A stretch of DNA of 64,000 nucleotides from Halopseudomonas xinjiangensis (lineage in GTDB: Bacteria > Pseudomonadota > Gammaproteobacteria > Pseudomonadales > Pseudomonadaceae), in NCBI RefSeq assembly GCF_900104945.1, contig NZ_LT629736.1, positions 3,065,001-3,129,000 of the forward strand, written 5' to 3'. Shown here piece by piece: positions 33,446-44,825 of this stretch. Made by a program: the position numbers and the translations under genes. Under the pieces are notes generated by a model. That model worked only from the letters and a program-made list of their open reading frames with translations. It did no database searches and had not been told where the DNA came from. Position 1 is the first letter of the stretch; the number at the start of each line of letters is the position of its first letter.

Positions 33446-34138
33446 ATGACCTACAGCTTCGAGCCCGTCGGCATCGTCCGGTCCTGCTTCGTCCAAAAAT
33501 TCGCCATCCCCCGGCAACCGCTGCTGGCGCCGGCGGCGCGGGGCACGGTTCAATTGCTGTCACCCTACGACCAGCCCGAAGCCCTGAGCGGGCTGGAACA
33601 GGCTTCCCACCTGTGGCTATTGTTCGTCTTCCATGCCGCGCCAAGCGGCCCCGAACATCTGCGGGTGCGCCCACCGCGCCTGGGCGGCAACAAGCGTATC
33701 GGCGTGTTCGCCAGCCGCGCGACACATCGTCCTAACCCGATCGGCCAATCGGTGGTGCGCCTGGATGCGGTCGGGGACGGTTGTCTGCACATATCCGGGA
33801 TCGATCTGCTCGACGGCACACCGGTGCTGGATATCAAACCCTACGTTCCCTACGCAGATTCAGTGGCGAACGCTCACTATGGATTGGCCGACGCCGCGCC
33901 GGCATTGCTTGAAGTCGACTGGCAGCCGGATGCACTGGTCGCCGCACAGAGTCAGGCCCAGCGGTTGGGCGAACCGGTGATCGCACTGATCGAGCAATGC
34001 CTGAACCAGGACCCCAAGCCGGCGTATCAGACGCCAACACCGGAGCGGGAATACGGGGTACATCTATGGGACCTCAACGTCAGCTGGCATTACCCCTGTC
34101 CCGAGCGCATTCGTGTCCTGACAGTGACTCGTCGCTGA
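33446..34138 (+). CDS. trmO: tRNA (t6A37) N6-methyltransferase TrmO
   Basis: The 230-residue protein of the TsaA/TrmO family has the N-terminal EPVGIVRSCFVQKFAIPRQP, LEQASHLWLLFVFH, and the conserved RPPRLGGNKRIGVFASRATH followed by RPNPIGQSVVRL. It uses S-adenosylmethionine to methylate threonylcarbamoyladenosine at position 37 of tRNAs. The C-terminal extension (~150-230) is typical of gammaproteobacterial forms. The start follows the hydrolase stop by one base. Confidence 0.93.
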   Translation: MTYSFEPVGIVRSCFVQKFAIPRQPLLAPAARGTVQLLSPYDQPEALSGLEQASHLWLLFVFHAAPSGPEHLRVRPPRLGGNKRIGVFASRATHRPNPIGQSVVRLDAVGDGCLHISGIDLLDGTPVLDIKPYVPYADSVANAHYGLADAAPALLEVDWQPDALVAAQSQAQRLGEPVIALIEQCLNQDPKPAYQTPTPEREYGVHLWDLNVSWHYPCPERIRVLTVTRR

Positions 34139-34161
34139 GCCCCGTCGACCCGGCAGATTCT

Positions 34162-34190
34162 TTGACAACTCGGCGCTTCTGGTTTGTTAT
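34162..34190 (+). promoter_or_regulatory. sigma-70 promoter of the glutamine-synthetase-like gene
   Basis: TTGACA and TGTTAT are separated by 17 bp and lie 31 bp upstream of the ATG at 34221. The -35 is perfect and the -10 matches 4 of 6 positions, indicating its own promoter. Confidence 0.7.
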
Positions 34191-34220
34191 CAGTGCACAC
34201 CGATGCCCAGAGGACCCGCC

Positions 34221-35579
34221 ATGTATCGCGCTGCCATCGAAGAGCTGGATGTCTTTCTCTCGACTCATCCCAACATAACCACCTTTCAGCTGCTGCTCTG
34301 CGACAGCGGCGGCGTACTGCGTGGCAAGCATCTGCGCCGCGAGGAGATGCGCGCGCTCTACGAACACGGCCGCGCCTTGCCGAGCTCGCTGATGGGGCTC
34401 ACCCTTCGCGGCGAGGATGTCGAAGAGACCGGCCTGGTCTGGGACGTTGGCGACGCCGACGGCATCGCCTTTCCGGTGACCGGAAGCCTGCGCCTGGTGC
34501 CATGGCTCACCGACACCGCCCAGGTTCAGGTCATGCTCGATACCGAGCAAGGCGGATTCGGCCGACACGCCGATCCGCGGGCACTGTTGATGGACGTCAT
34601 CGCCGAATTGCAAAGCGACGGCCTGCATCCGGTGATGGCCGGCGAGCTTGAATTCTATCTGCTGGAGGAGGACGAGGACGGACGCGTCCTGCCGGCACGC
34701 CTGACCAATGGCCGTCGACCGCAGGATCCCGGGGTATACGGCATCGATGAGCTGGAGGGCGCCATGCCGTTCCTCGACGCACTCTATAGTGCATGCGAGG
34801 TTCAGGGCGTACCGGCACGCACGGCCATTTCCGAATACGGCTGCGGTCAGCTGGAAATCACTCTGGAACATCGTAGCTGTGCGCTCCAGGCGATGGACGA
34901 AACGATGCTCTACAAGCGGCTGATCAAGGCCGTTGCTGCTCAGCAGGGACTGATTGCCTGTTTCATGGCCAAGCCGTTCGCCGGGCTGGTAGGTAATGGA
35001 TTCCATCTGCACATCAGCCTGGCTGATGAGAAAGGCAATAATCTGTTCGCCAGCGATGAGCCTGAAGGGACACCGCTGCTTCGCCATTCGATCGCTGGCC
35101 TGCAGGCGAGCCTCGCCGACAGCATGGCGCTGTTCTGCCCCAACGCCAATTCCTATCGGCGGTTCCAGAGCCACAGTTATGCGCCGGTTGCGCCGACCTG
35201 GGGCGTGAACAACCGTACCGTGGCCTTCCGCGTTCCCCTCGGTCCTCCCTTCAGCCGGCACGTCGAACATCGCATATGCGGCGCCGATGCCAATCCGTAC
35301 CTCGCCGCCGCTGCGGTGCTCGCCGGCATGCACCTGGGCATTCGACAGCGTCTCGATGCCGGGCCTGCCATCGTGGGCAACGGCTACGCCCAGGCTGGCC
35401 AGGCCATGAGCCTCGACTGGCATTCCGCACTGGAGCGTCTGGCTGAATCGGAATGGGCGCGCAACATGCTCGGCGCTCGCTTCCTGGATATCTTCCTGGC
35501 CGTCAAACGAGCCGAATACCGCCAGTTCATGGGCGAAGTGGGCCAGCAGGATTATGACTGGTACCTGCATCGCGCCTGA
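34221..35579 (+). CDS. glutamine synthetase family, gamma-glutamylputrescine synthetase-like
   Basis: The 452-residue protein has an N-terminal beta-grasp (TTFQLLLCDSGGVLRGKHLR) and the catalytic domain with metal-binding GELEFYLLE, YGCGQLEITLEH and NGFHLHISL. ATP/glutamate-binding NNRTVAFRVP and the family ending RICGADANPYLAAAAVLAG follow. The N-terminal part (RGKHLRREEM) places it among PuuA-type enzymes that ligate glutamate to putrescine or similar amines, rather than GlnA. The adenylylation tyrosine loop of GlnA is absent. It stands alone with its own promoter. The precise amine substrate cannot be told; other Puu genes are not nearby. Confidence 0.88.
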   Translation: MYRAAIEELDVFLSTHPNITTFQLLLCDSGGVLRGKHLRREEMRALYEHGRALPSSLMGLTLRGEDVEETGLVWDVGDADGIAFPVTGSLRLVPWLTDTAQVQVMLDTEQGGFGRHADPRALLMDVIAELQSDGLHPVMAGELEFYLLEEDEDGRVLPARLTNGRRPQDPGVYGIDELEGAMPFLDALYSACEVQGVPARTAISEYGCGQLEITLEHRSCALQAMDETMLYKRLIKAVAAQQGLIACFMAKPFAGLVGNGFHLHISLADEKGNNLFASDEPEGTPLLRHSIAGLQASLADSMALFCPNANSYRRFQSHSYAPVAPTWGVNNRTVAFRVPLGPPFSRHVEHRICGADANPYLAAAAVLAGMHLGIRQRLDAGPAIVGNGYAQAGQAMSLDWHSALERLAESEWARNMLGARFLDIFLAVKRAEYRQFMGEVGQQDYDWYLHRA

Positions 35580-35621
35580 GTCCTCCGGCATGGCATACTG
35601 GTTGTCACTTATCTGAGGACC

Positions 35622-35999
35622 ATGAACATGTTCGATCTCGGCCACGTCGCCCTGATGCTGCTGGGCGGTGTCATCGTCGCCTGGCTTTGGCGGGGTCTGG
35701 GCGCGCGCGACCGGGCGTTGACCATGGTCCGGCAGCATTGCCAACGCAGTGACCTGCAGCTGCTCGACGAGAGCATCGTGCTGAATCGTTTGCGCCTTGG
35801 CCGAAACCAGCGGTCGAGGATTGGTTTGATCCGGCGCTATGGCTTCGAATTTACCGTCACCGGTGAGCGGCGATATCCGGGCTGGATCGAGCTTCATGGG
35901 CAGCGGTTTCTGCGTATCGAGCTGGCCCCGCACCCGTTTCCGAGCCCCCCGGGCGACGCACCGGTGGAGCCTCCGAGCAATGTCCACTATCTGCGTTAG
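35622..35999 (+). CDS. DUF3301 family protein
   Basis: The 125-residue protein has an N-terminal membrane helix (VALMLLGGVIVAWLWRGLG), then ARDRALTMVRQHCQRSDLQLLDESIVL split around a conserved Cys. The segment IRRYGFEFTVTGERRYPGWI is characteristic of DUF3301. The C-terminal tail is proline-rich. TGAGGA precedes the ATG. In Pseudomonas this family is commonly found beside a CobW GTPase gene, as here, but its function is unknown. Confidence 0.85.
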   Translation: MNMFDLGHVALMLLGGVIVAWLWRGLGARDRALTMVRQHCQRSDLQLLDESIVLNRLRLGRNQRSRIGLIRRYGFEFTVTGERRYPGWIELHGQRFLRIELAPHPFPSPPGDAPVEPPSNVHYLR

Positions 36000-36012
36000 A
36001 TTCGCTTCGCTG

Positions 36013-36028
36013 CGTTCCACGTGGAACC
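36013..36028. other. parS-like palindrome (14 of 16 positions)
   Basis: CGTTCCACGTGGAACC contains the full 14-bp core GTTCCACGTGGAAC of parS; only the outermost T and A differ. It lies between the DUF3301 and CobW genes, about 21 kb from the dnaA-side origin. ParB may bind it as an outlying centromere-like site. Confidence 0.7.
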
Positions 36029-36045
36029 CTTTGCACCCCGCCGCG

Positions 36046-37044
36046 ATGACCAACTCCATGCTCAGGCATATCCCAACGCATTTGATCGCCGGGCCGCTCG
36101 GCGCCGGCAAGACCAGCCTGCTACGCGCATTGCTTGCCCAGCGACCGGCGGGGGAGCGCTGGGCCGTGCTGGTGAACGAGTTCGGACAGGTCGGCCTGGA
36201 CGCAGCGCTGCTGGACAACGGACACGAGCCGGATCTGACCATTAGTGAAATCCCCGGGGGCTGCCTGTGCTGCATCAATGGTCTGCCCTTCCAGGTCGGC
36301 CTAGGACGGCTGTTGCGGCGAGCCCGACCCGACCGGCTATTCGTTGAGACCTCCGGGCTCGGCCATCCCCGGCCACTGCTTCGTCAGTTGTCCGAACCGC
36401 CCTGGGACACGGTGCTGCAATTACATCCGCTGGTAATGGTGCTCGATGCCGCGGCGCTGGCGGCCGGGACGAAGCTGGCTCCTTCGCAGGCGGACGCGCT
36501 GGAGCTGGCCGGCATGCTGGTCATGAACAAGGCCGAGACCGTGAGTGATCCGGCCCGCGAGCGCATCACGGAGACGCTCCCAGACGTCGAGACAATCTGG
36601 TGCTCCAACGGCGAGGTTCATCTGGCGTCGCTACCCTCACAGCAGGAATCCGAACCGCCGCGCGAATATGCCGAGGCTGATCTACCGACCGGTGCCGCGC
36701 CGCCAGCGAGACTGTGGCGGTCGACGCAAGACTGGCAACGGCACGAGCAAAGCTTCGAACAAGGCACCGGGACCGCGTTCAGTCTCGGCTGGATAGTCCA
36801 CCCTTCGGTCTGCTTTAACCGCTGCGCCATCGAACAATGGCTCGCCGCAGCTCGCTGGCTTCGCGCCAAGGGGGCAATCCGCACGGAGCAGGGTTGGCAG
36901 CGCTTCAACGCCTTGCAGGGCGGCGAGGTCGCGTGGTCTTTTGGCACCGCTCGCAGCGACAACCGTATCGAGCTGATTCTGTCTCAAAGGGCCGATGCAG
37001 GTGCCCTGGAAGCGGCCTTGCGAAAAACCGTTCGAGCCAGCTAA
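36046..37044 (+). CDS. CobW/COG0523-family GTP-binding metallochaperone
   Basis: The 332-residue protein has Walker A GPLGAGKTS, switch region VNEFGQVGLD, the family metal motif GCLCC and VMNKAE at the guanine site. A C-terminal CobW_C domain has FSLGWIVHPSVCFNRC. COG0523 proteins are GTPases that deliver zinc or other metals. The start at 36046 (MTNSMLRHIP) is chosen over longer frames; the ATG at 36058 is an alternative. The metal is unknown; no Zur-box was recognised. Confidence 0.85.
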   Translation: MTNSMLRHIPTHLIAGPLGAGKTSLLRALLAQRPAGERWAVLVNEFGQVGLDAALLDNGHEPDLTISEIPGGCLCCINGLPFQVGLGRLLRRARPDRLFVETSGLGHPRPLLRQLSEPPWDTVLQLHPLVMVLDAAALAAGTKLAPSQADALELAGMLVMNKAETVSDPARERITETLPDVETIWCSNGEVHLASLPSQQESEPPREYAEADLPTGAAPPARLWRSTQDWQRHEQSFEQGTGTAFSLGWIVHPSVCFNRCAIEQWLAAARWLRAKGAIRTEQGWQRFNALQGGEVAWSFGTARSDNRIELILSQRADAGALEAALRKTVRAS

Positions 37045-37071
37045 TGTACTCATTTTTGCGGCGAGCTTTCG

Positions 37072-37440
37072 ATGACTACCCGACGTTTCACCCTGCCCTG
37101 CCTGCTGCTCGCCGTCTGCCCCGCCCTGGCCAGCGCTGAAGCCTGCCTGATCGAATCGAACGATGACGGCCTGCCGATTCGGATGTGCCAGCAGAACATC
37201 AGTATTCCGCCGCACTTGTTCGAAAGCAGTTTCTGTCAGCCAGAAATCCCGCAGCGCACTTTCCATGTAAGCATGGTCGACGCCTGTCCCACCGAGGCAT
37301 ACGGCATATGCGAAGGCTCGCGCACGGAAGGCGTCGCTTATCAGCAATCCATTCATTACTACAGCGAACCCGACGACGCGCCGGTTCTACGCGCCTATTG
37401 CGAGAAGATCAGCCAGGGTGTATGGCGCTTTCCAGACTAG
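37072..37440 (+). CDS. secreted cysteine-rich hypothetical protein
   Basis: I do not recognise this family. The 122-residue product has a Sec signal (TLPCLLLAVCPALASAEA), giving a mature protein of about 98 residues with six cysteines (ACLI, MCQQ, FCQPE, ACPTE, ICEG, YCEK). The even number suggests three disulfides in a small periplasmic domain. No membrane helix follows. The stop overlaps the convergent DUF192 gene by 4 bases. Confidence 0.7.
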   Translation: MTTRRFTLPCLLLAVCPALASAEACLIESNDDGLPIRMCQQNISIPPHLFESSFCQPEIPQRTFHVSMVDACPTEAYGICEGSRTEGVAYQQSIHYYSEPDDAPVLRAYCEKISQGVWRFPD

Positions 37441-37898
37441 TCACGCGGTGCGGGTCTGTTCTGCCGCGCCTGTAGGTCGACGGTGTCACCTGGCTCGAGG
37501 TTCAGGCGGTCGATGGTGCCGGCAGGCACTTCGATGACGAAACGAAGGGGACGATCGGCTCGATACAGGGTGCAGGGCATGGCCTCGCACGGCGGTACCT
37601 GCCGAAACAGGTGGGTGATGCGCGCCTCTTCATCGAGATAGATCAGGTCGAGCGGGATATGCATGTTGCGCATCCAGATCGCGGGCGTGATACCGGGTGG
37701 GAAATCGAACAGCATACCCGCGTTCTGCTTGAGTTCGGTGCGACCCATCAGACCCTGGCGTCGTTCCTCCGGGTCATCGGCTAGCTCGAGGCTGAAGGTT
37801 TCGCCTGCGAGTTCGGCTGTCAGGTCTTCTGCGCTGACCAAACCAGCCGCCAGCAGACCGGCGAATAGCGTGCTGAGCCATATCAGGCGAAGGGTCAT
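37437..37898 (-). CDS. DUF192 secreted protein
   Basis: The 153-residue protein has a Sec signal (LIWLSTLFAGLLAAGLVSAE) and the DUF192 core: ELADDPEERRQGLMGR, GMLFDFPP, WMRNMHIPLDLIYLDE and RFVIEVPAGTID. The family fold is a small beta-barrel of unknown function, commonly exported. Its start overlaps the PilZ gene stop by 4 bases, so it is translationally coupled downstream of PilZ. It converges with the secreted cysteine-rich gene. Confidence 0.88.
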   Translation of the reverse strand: MTLRLIWLSTLFAGLLAAGLVSAEDLTAELAGETFSLELADDPEERRQGLMGRTELKQNAGMLFDFPPGITPAIWMRNMHIPLDLIYLDEEARITHLFRQVPPCEAMPCTLYRADRPLRFVIEVPAGTIDRLNLEPGDTVDLQARQNRPAPRD

Positions 37899-38773
37899 AC
37901 GGTATCCTTGAGCAGGTTCTGGTACACCATATTAGTCAGGTACAGCCGTTCCTGCTCGCTCAGGCTGTAGAACTCCACGCCCGTCGCCACAACATCGGGG
38001 CGACTCTCATCCCGCTGTACCGTCCGCACCCTGCCACGCAGTGTCAAATGAACGTCCAGCCCCGCCGGATTGATGCGAAAAGCCATCTTGATCTCGTCGT
38101 CTTTCTTCGCCAGCACTCGGCTGGACAACATTCGCGCCCCACCGACGCTGAGGTCGGCGATTTTCCCCGAGGCCGTACCGGTCGGTGACGTCACCGAGGC
38201 AGCCAGATTCACCGCCACTCGCGCGGTACTGCGAATTCGCATGGACTGAACCGTTTCCGGGTAAGCCAGGTGCAAATAGGGAAACGGAGCGAGTTGAGAC
38301 TTGATTACCCGGGTGCGATAGGCGACAGCGTCCTTGCCGACGAAACCGCGAACCAGAAACTGCTGGCCTTCCTTGATGAAAACCAGCCGGCCATTCACTA
38401 GCGGCGCGGTGACCATCAAGCTTACCGGGGCGTGGCATCCGATCATCCGCACCTGGTAACGCTCGGCAGAGCTGCCATGCAGGCACTGCAGCTGCACATG
38501 GTCGCCGGGCGCAAGCTGAATCTGGGCCATGCTGCAGGTCTGAATTTCAGGCGCTGCAGGCTCGGGCTTCTCCTCCTCGACAATAGCCGGGACACAACGA
38601 TACAACCCGAGTTTGAGCAATTGAGCCAGTAATGCCGGATTGTCGATGATGGTCGACCGCTGGAAGAGCACGGTGCCCTCTGCGTCCAGCAGGTTCCACG
38701 GCAACGGCACGTCGACGGCGACTTCGTCGTCCTTGAGCATAATCAGGGGCAAGCTTGCTTCTCCGTAGGCCAC
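37895..38773 (-). CDS. PilZ-domain c-di-GMP receptor, YcgR-like
   Basis: The 292-residue protein has an N-terminal region (residues ~90-185: QLAPGDHVQLQCLHG, FIKEGQQFLVRGFVG) of the YcgR-type, then a C-terminal PilZ domain. The PilZ domain carries the c-di-GMP motif RxxxR (RSTAR) and DLSVGG. YcgR-type proteins slow flagella or regulate envelope functions upon c-di-GMP binding; the target here is unknown. It lies downstream of glmU on the same strand with an 87-bp gap and is coupled to the DUF192 gene. Confidence 0.83.
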   Translation of the reverse strand: MAYGEASLPLIMLKDDEVAVDVPLPWNLLDAEGTVLFQRSTIIDNPALLAQLLKLGLYRCVPAIVEEEKPEPAAPEIQTCSMAQIQLAPGDHVQLQCLHGSSAERYQVRMIGCHAPVSLMVTAPLVNGRLVFIKEGQQFLVRGFVGKDAVAYRTRVIKSQLAPFPYLHLAYPETVQSMRIRSTARVAVNLAASVTSPTGTASGKIADLSVGGARMLSSRVLAKKDDEIKMAFRINPAGLDVHLTLRGRVRTVQRDESRPDVVATGVEFYSLSEQERLYLTNMVYQNLLKDTV

Positions 38774-38860
38774 CGTTCCCTCGAGCGCTAAATGTTACAG
38801 CGCATATGGCACTCTGATACTACGGAAGTTCCCTTGCTATTGCCCGGACAAACGCTTTTT

Positions 38861-40228
38861 TCAATCGCTGGACTTTACCGGCCGCTTCCAGCTGTCGATG
38901 TTGCGCTGGCGGGCCCGCCCGACCGCCAAGGATCCATCCGGGACGTCCTGCGTGATCGTGGAGCCGGCACCGGTCACCGCGCCCGCGCCGACGCGTACCG
39001 GAGCGACCAGTGCCGTGTTAGAGCCGATAAACGCGCCATCCCCCAACTGCGTAACGAACTTATTCACGCCGTCGTAGTTGCAGGTAATGGTGCCCGCCCC
39101 GACGTTGACCTCCTTGCCCACCACGGCATCGCCGATATAGGACAAGTGGTTGACCTTAGAACCTTCGCCGATTTCCGCCTTCTTGGTCTCGACAAAGTTA
39201 CCGATTCGCGCCTTGCGCTGCAGACGGGTTCCGGGACGCAGACGCGCATAGGGCCCTATATCGCACTCATTGCCCACGTCGGTACCGTCGATGTGACTGA
39301 ACGCCTTAATCACGCTGCCGGAGCGGATAACGCTGTCGCGAATCACGCAATGGGCGCCGATCTCGACCTGGTCTTCGATCACAACACGGCCCTCGAAGAT
39401 CACGTTGATATCGATGAACACGTCACGGCCCACCTTGATATCGCCGCGAACGTCTACCCTTGCCGGGTCGGCGAGGGTTGCGCCCTCTTCCATCAACCGC
39501 GAAGCCTGACGGCTCTGATAGCTACGCTCCAGCACCGCCAGTTGCTGGCGGTTGTTGGCACCCATCACTTCAATCTCGTCCACCGGCTGGGCAACTTCGA
39601 CCGGAACCGAATGCTCGACCGCCATGGCCACAACATCGGTCAGGTAATACTCCCCCTGAGCATTGTTACTGGACAAGCTGTTCAGCCAGGCTGCGGCCCG
39701 GCTGCCAGGCAGAGCCATGATCCCGGTGTTCACTTCGGTGACCTGGCGTTGCTCTGGCGAGGCATCCTTCTGTTCGACGATAGCCTGTACGCGGCCAGCG
39801 GCGTCGCGGATGATCCGTCCGTAGCCGGTAGGATCGATCATGTCGACGGTGAGCAGCCCGAGCGCCTGCGCACCGGCCTGCGCGCTCAGCGCTTCGAGTG
39901 TCGCCACTTGCAGCAAGGGCACGTCCCCGTAAAGCACGAGAATCTGGTCAGCCGCGTCGATAGCCGGCAGCGCCTGAGCGACGGCATGACCGGTGCCGAG
40001 CTGCTCGGTTTGCATGACCCAGTTGATATCCTCGGCGTCCAGCGTCTGCCTGACCAGGTCGGCGCCGTGCCCGATCACCACGTGAATACGCGTCGGTGAC
40101 AGGCCGCGCGCGCAATCGATGACGTGGCCCAGCATAGGCTTGCCGGCAACAGCATGCAGGACCTTGGGAAGCGCCGAGCGCATGCGAGTGCCCTGGCCGG
40201 CGGCGAGGATGACGACGTGAAGATTCAT
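38861..40228 (-). CDS. glmU: bifunctional UDP-GlcNAc pyrophosphorylase / GlcN-1-P acetyltransferase
   Basis: The 455-residue protein has an N-terminal nucleotidyltransferase ([48 protein letters not shown]). A C-terminal left-handed beta-helix acetyltransferase has [16 protein letters not shown] and [12 protein letters not shown]. It makes UDP-GlcNAc for peptidoglycan and LPS. The ATG at 40228 gives the family N-terminus [13 protein letters not shown]. It follows the ATP synthase operon in the usual Pseudomonas order, separated by a terminator. Confidence 0.96.
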   Translation of the reverse strand: MNLHVVILAAGQGTRMRSALPKVLHAVAGKPMLGHVIDCARGLSPTRIHVVIGHGADLVRQTLDAEDINWVMQTEQLGTGHAVAQALPAIDAADQILVLYGDVPLLQVATLEALSAQAGAQALGLLTVDMIDPTGYGRIIRDAAGRVQAIVEQKDASPEQRQVTEVNTGIMALPGSRAAAWLNSLSSNNAQGEYYLTDVVAMAVEHSVPVEVAQPVDEIEVMGANNRQQLAVLERSYQSRQASRLMEEGATLADPARVDVRGDIKVGRDVFIDINVIFEGRVVIEDQVEIGAHCVIRDSVIRSGSVIKAFSHIDGTDVGNECDIGPYARLRPGTRLQRKARIGNFVETKKAEIGEGSKVNHLSYIGDAVVGKEVNVGAGTITCNYDGVNKFVTQLGDGAFIGSNTALVAPVRVGAGAVTGAGSTITQDVPDGSLAVGRARQRNIDSWKRPVKSSD

Positions 40229-40390
40229 AGAAAATGGAGCCCGATCAGCGAACGAATGCACGGATGATAGCAAAGCTGCAAGGTATGAAGGGATAGCTGT
40301 GCCGGTTGGGACCGAAGGCGGAACCAGCGAGGCGGAAACTCATTCACCCGCCTGTATGAGACGTCGACCTGGATTGCGCGCAATAAAAAA

Positions 40391-40406
40391 GGCAGCCTGA
40401 GCTGCC
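40391..40406 (-). terminator. intrinsic terminator of the ATP synthase operon
   Basis: GGCAGC-CTGA-GCTGCC is flanked by A-runs on one side and T-runs on the other, so it can terminate from both directions. It lies 10 bp beyond the atpC stop and before glmU. Confidence 0.85.
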
Positions 40407-40416
40407 TTTTTTCGGT

Positions 40417-40860
40417 TTACCGGTTGTTCAGGGCCGGTCCGCCGTATTTCTTGCGCAGTTCCTGCACGGTACGAAGCTGAGCGGATGCTTCAGCCAGGCG
40501 GGCGGAGGCTGAGCCGTAATCGAACTCTGCTCCTTTTTCGCTGAGCGCGCGCTCGGCTGCCTGCTTGGCTTCTGCGGCCGCGGCCTCGTCGATGTCACCA
40601 GCACGGATGGCCGTGTCGGCAAGCACCTTGACCATGCCTGGCTGGATCTCGATGAAGCCGCCGGAGATGTAGAACACCTCTTCGCCGCCTTCCTGCTTGA
40701 TGACCCGAACCGGACCCGGTTTGAGGTCGGTGAGCAGCGGAGTGTGGCCCGGCAGAATACCCAAGTCACCCATGTTGCCGTGCGCCACGACCATCTCGAC
40801 CAGGCCGGAGAACAGCTCTTCTTCTGCGCTTACGATATCGCAGTGCACTGTCATAGCCAT
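40417..40860 (-). CDS. atpC: ATP synthase F1 epsilon subunit
   Basis: The 147-residue protein has the N-terminal beta-sandwich ([33 protein letters not shown]) and a C-terminal helical hairpin ([16 protein letters not shown]). Epsilon inhibits wasteful ATP hydrolysis and is part of the rotor stalk. It is the last gene of the atp operon. Confidence 0.96.
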   Translation of the reverse strand: MAMTVHCDIVSAEEELFSGLVEMVVAHGNMGDLGILPGHTPLLTDLKPGPVRVIKQEGGEEVFYISGGFIEIQPGMVKVLADTAIRAGDIDEAAAAEAKQAAERALSEKGAEFDYGSASARLAEASAQLRTVQELRKKYGGPALNNR

Positions 40861-40902
40861 ATCATTGCCTCGGTTCAGCGCCCGTTTGAACGGGCGCGCC
40901 CA

Positions 40903-42315
<1,413 letters not shown>

Positions 42316-42330
42316 TTATACCGGGTCGGG

Positions 42331-43191
42331 CTAGACCGCGGAGGCGCCGCCAACGATTTCCGAAATTTCCTGGGTGATCGCAGACTGGCGAGCCTTGTTG
42401 TAGATAAGCTGCAAGTTCTTGATGAGGTCACCGGCATTGTCGGTGGCGCTCTTCATTGCAATCATCCGGGCAGCCTGTTCGCTGGCATTGTTCTCGACCA
42501 CTGCCTGATATACCTGCGATTCGATGTAACGAACCAGCAGACCATCGAGCAGCTCGCGCGCGTCGGGCTCGTAAACGTAGTCCCATTGACCCTTCAGCTC
42601 GGCCTTGTCGGCCGGAACCAGCGGAATCAACTGTTCCACCGTGGGCTTCTGCACCATGGTGTTGACGAACTCGTTGGATACCAGATACAGACGATCGATA
42701 CGACCTTCGTTGTAGCCGTCGAGCATGACCTTGACGCTACCGATCAGATCACTCAGCGAGGGCTTTTCACCCAGGCCGTTGATCGCCGCGACGACATTGC
42801 CACCGTAGCTGCGGAAGAACGCAGCGCCCTTGCTGCCGATGACGCACAGCTCGGTTTCAACGTTACGATCACGCCACTCTTTCATGTGCTGCACGAGGGC
42901 CTTGAACAGGTTGGTGTTCAAGCCACCGGCAAGACCACGATCCGTGCTGACCACGATATACCCGACCCGCTTGGTTTCACGCTCTTGCATGAACGGATGG
43001 CGGTACTCCGGGTTGGCGTTGGCCAGATGGCCGATTACCTGACGGATCCGCTCAGCGTAGGGACGGCTGGCAGCCATGCGCTGTTGTGCCTTGCGCATCT
43101 TGCTGACCGCCACTTTCTCCATGGCGCTGGTGATCTTTTGCGTGTTTCTAATACTCGCGATCTTACCGCGAATCTCTTTTGCGCCTGCCAT
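42331..43191 (-). CDS. atpG: ATP synthase F1 gamma subunit
   Basis: The 286-residue central-stalk subunit has the N-terminal [31 protein letters not shown] and the C-terminal helix [20 protein letters not shown]. It couples rotation to catalysis. Confidence 0.97.
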   Translation of the reverse strand: MAGAKEIRGKIASIRNTQKITSAMEKVAVSKMRKAQQRMAASRPYAERIRQVIGHLANANPEYRHPFMQERETKRVGYIVVSTDRGLAGGLNTNLFKALVQHMKEWRDRNVETELCVIGSKGAAFFRSYGGNVVAAINGLGEKPSLSDLIGSVKVMLDGYNEGRIDRLYLVSNEFVNTMVQKPTVEQLIPLVPADKAELKGQWDYVYEPDARELLDGLLVRYIESQVYQAVVENNASEQAARMIAMKSATDNAGDLIKNLQLIYNKARQSAITQEISEIVGGASAV

Positions 43192-43265
43192 GTCACACCT
43201 ATAAGGTTAGCCTCAGGCCAGATCGCACGATGCGGGAGGCGACCAGGTCGCCTCCCGCCTTCGGC

Positions 43266-44810
43266 TTACCAGCTCTGGGTCGACTTGAAGTTCTCGATGC
43301 CAGACTTGATGCCGGCTTCGATCTCGTCGTTGTAGTCGCCCTTCTCGTTGATCTTGGCCAGCAGATCGGCCTTCTCACGCTTGAACCAGGCGAGCATTGC
43401 CTTCTCGAAGGTGCCAACCTTGGCGATTTCGACGTCGGTCAGGAAACCTTTTTCGGCGGCATACAGGCTGATAGCCATTTCACCGACGGACATCGGCGAG
43501 TACTGGTCCTGCTTCATCAGCTCGGTGACACGCTGACCGTGTTCCAGCTGCTTGCGGGTAGCCTCGTCGAGATCCGATGCGAACTGCGCGAACGCAGCCA
43601 GTTCACGGTACTGAGCCAGAGCGGTACGAATACCACCGGACAGCTTCTTGATGATCTTGGTCTGGGCCGCACCACCAACACGGGATACCGATACACCGGC
43701 GTTGACCGCCGGACGGATACCCGAGTTGAACAGGTTGGATTCCAGGAAGATCTGCCCGTCGGTGATCGAGATCACGTTGGTCGGTACGAACGCAGATACG
43801 TCGCCGGCCTGGGTTTCGATCAACGGCAGCGCGGTGAGCGAACCAGTGCGGCCCTTGACGGCGCCATTGGTCAGCTTCTCGACGTACTCCTCGGAGATAC
43901 GCGATGCGCGCTCAAGCAGACGGCTGTGGAGATAGAATACGTCGCCAGGGTAGGCTTCGCGTCCCGGCGGACGGCGCAGGAGCAGGGAAATCTGGCGGTA
44001 GGCCACGGCCTGCTTGGACAGATCGTCATAAATGATCAGCGCGTCTTCGCCACGGTCACGGAAGTATTCGCCCATGGTGCAGCCAGAGTACGGAGCCAGG
44101 AACTGCAGGGCTGCCGGCTCGGAAGCAGATGCCGCGACGACGATGGTGTTCGACAGTGCGCCGTGCTGTTCCAGCTTGCGTACCACGTTGGCAATGGTCG
44201 ACTGCTTCTGACCGATTGCGACGTATACGCAACGGATGCCGGAGTCTTTCTGGTTGATGATCGCATCGATCGCCATCGCGGTCTTACCGGTCTGACGGTC
44301 ACCGATGATCAGCTCACGCTGGCCACGGCCGATCGGGATCATCGCATCAACCGACTTGTAACCGGTCTGAACCGGCTGGTCGACCGACTTACGCCAGATC
44401 ACGCCCGGCGCGACCTTTTCAACCGCGTCAGTCAGCTTGGCATCGATGGCGCCCTTGCCGTCGATCGGGTTGCCCAGCGCGTCGACGACGCGGCCCAGCA
44501 ACTCCGGACCAACCGGTACTTCAAGAATACGGCCGGTACACTTGGCAATCATGCCTTCGGCCAGACCCAGATACTCACCCAGAACAACGGCGCCAACCGA
44601 GTCCTGTTCAAGGTTCAGGGCCATACCGTATACGCCGCCGGGGAATTCGATCATTTCCCCGTACATTGCGTCAGCCAGGCCGTGGATGCGGACAATACCG
44701 TCAGATACGCTGACGATGGTGCCGACGTTCCGCGCCTGCGGAGTCACATCAAGCTTCTGAATGCGCTGCTTGATGATTTCGCTAATTTCGGAAGGATTCA
44801 ATTGCTGCAT
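43266..44810 (-). CDS. atpA: ATP synthase F1 alpha subunit
   Basis: The 514-residue protein has the N-terminal [13 protein letters not shown], Walker [10 protein letters not shown], and the conserved [19 protein letters not shown]. It is the non-catalytic nucleotide-binding subunit of F1. Confidence 0.98.
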   Translation of the reverse strand: MQQLNPSEISEIIKQRIQKLDVTPQARNVGTIVSVSDGIVRIHGLADAMYGEMIEFPGGVYGMALNLEQDSVGAVVLGEYLGLAEGMIAKCTGRILEVPVGPELLGRVVDALGNPIDGKGAIDAKLTDAVEKVAPGVIWRKSVDQPVQTGYKSVDAMIPIGRGQRELIIGDRQTGKTAMAIDAIINQKDSGIRCVYVAIGQKQSTIANVVRKLEQHGALSNTIVVAASASEPAALQFLAPYSGCTMGEYFRDRGEDALIIYDDLSKQAVAYRQISLLLRRPPGREAYPGDVFYLHSRLLERASRISEEYVEKLTNGAVKGRTGSLTALPLIETQAGDVSAFVPTNVISITDGQIFLESNLFNSGIRPAVNAGVSVSRVGGAAQTKIIKKLSGGIRTALAQYRELAAFAQFASDLDEATRKQLEHGQRVTELMKQDQYSPMSVGEMAISLYAAEKGFLTDVEIAKVGTFEKAMLAWFKREKADLLAKINEKGDYNDEIEAGIKSGIENFKSTQSW

Positions 44811-44825
44811 GCCATGTCCCTCAAA

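Noticed and set aside
34080-36278. 732-codon minus-strand frame opposite the glutamine-synthetase-like gene
   Set aside because: Spans three genuine plus-strand genes in antisense and has no recognisable domain.
38792-40099. 435-codon plus-strand frame opposite glmU
   Set aside because: It is a shadow of glmU, which has full family motifs. The codon pattern reflects high G+C third positions.
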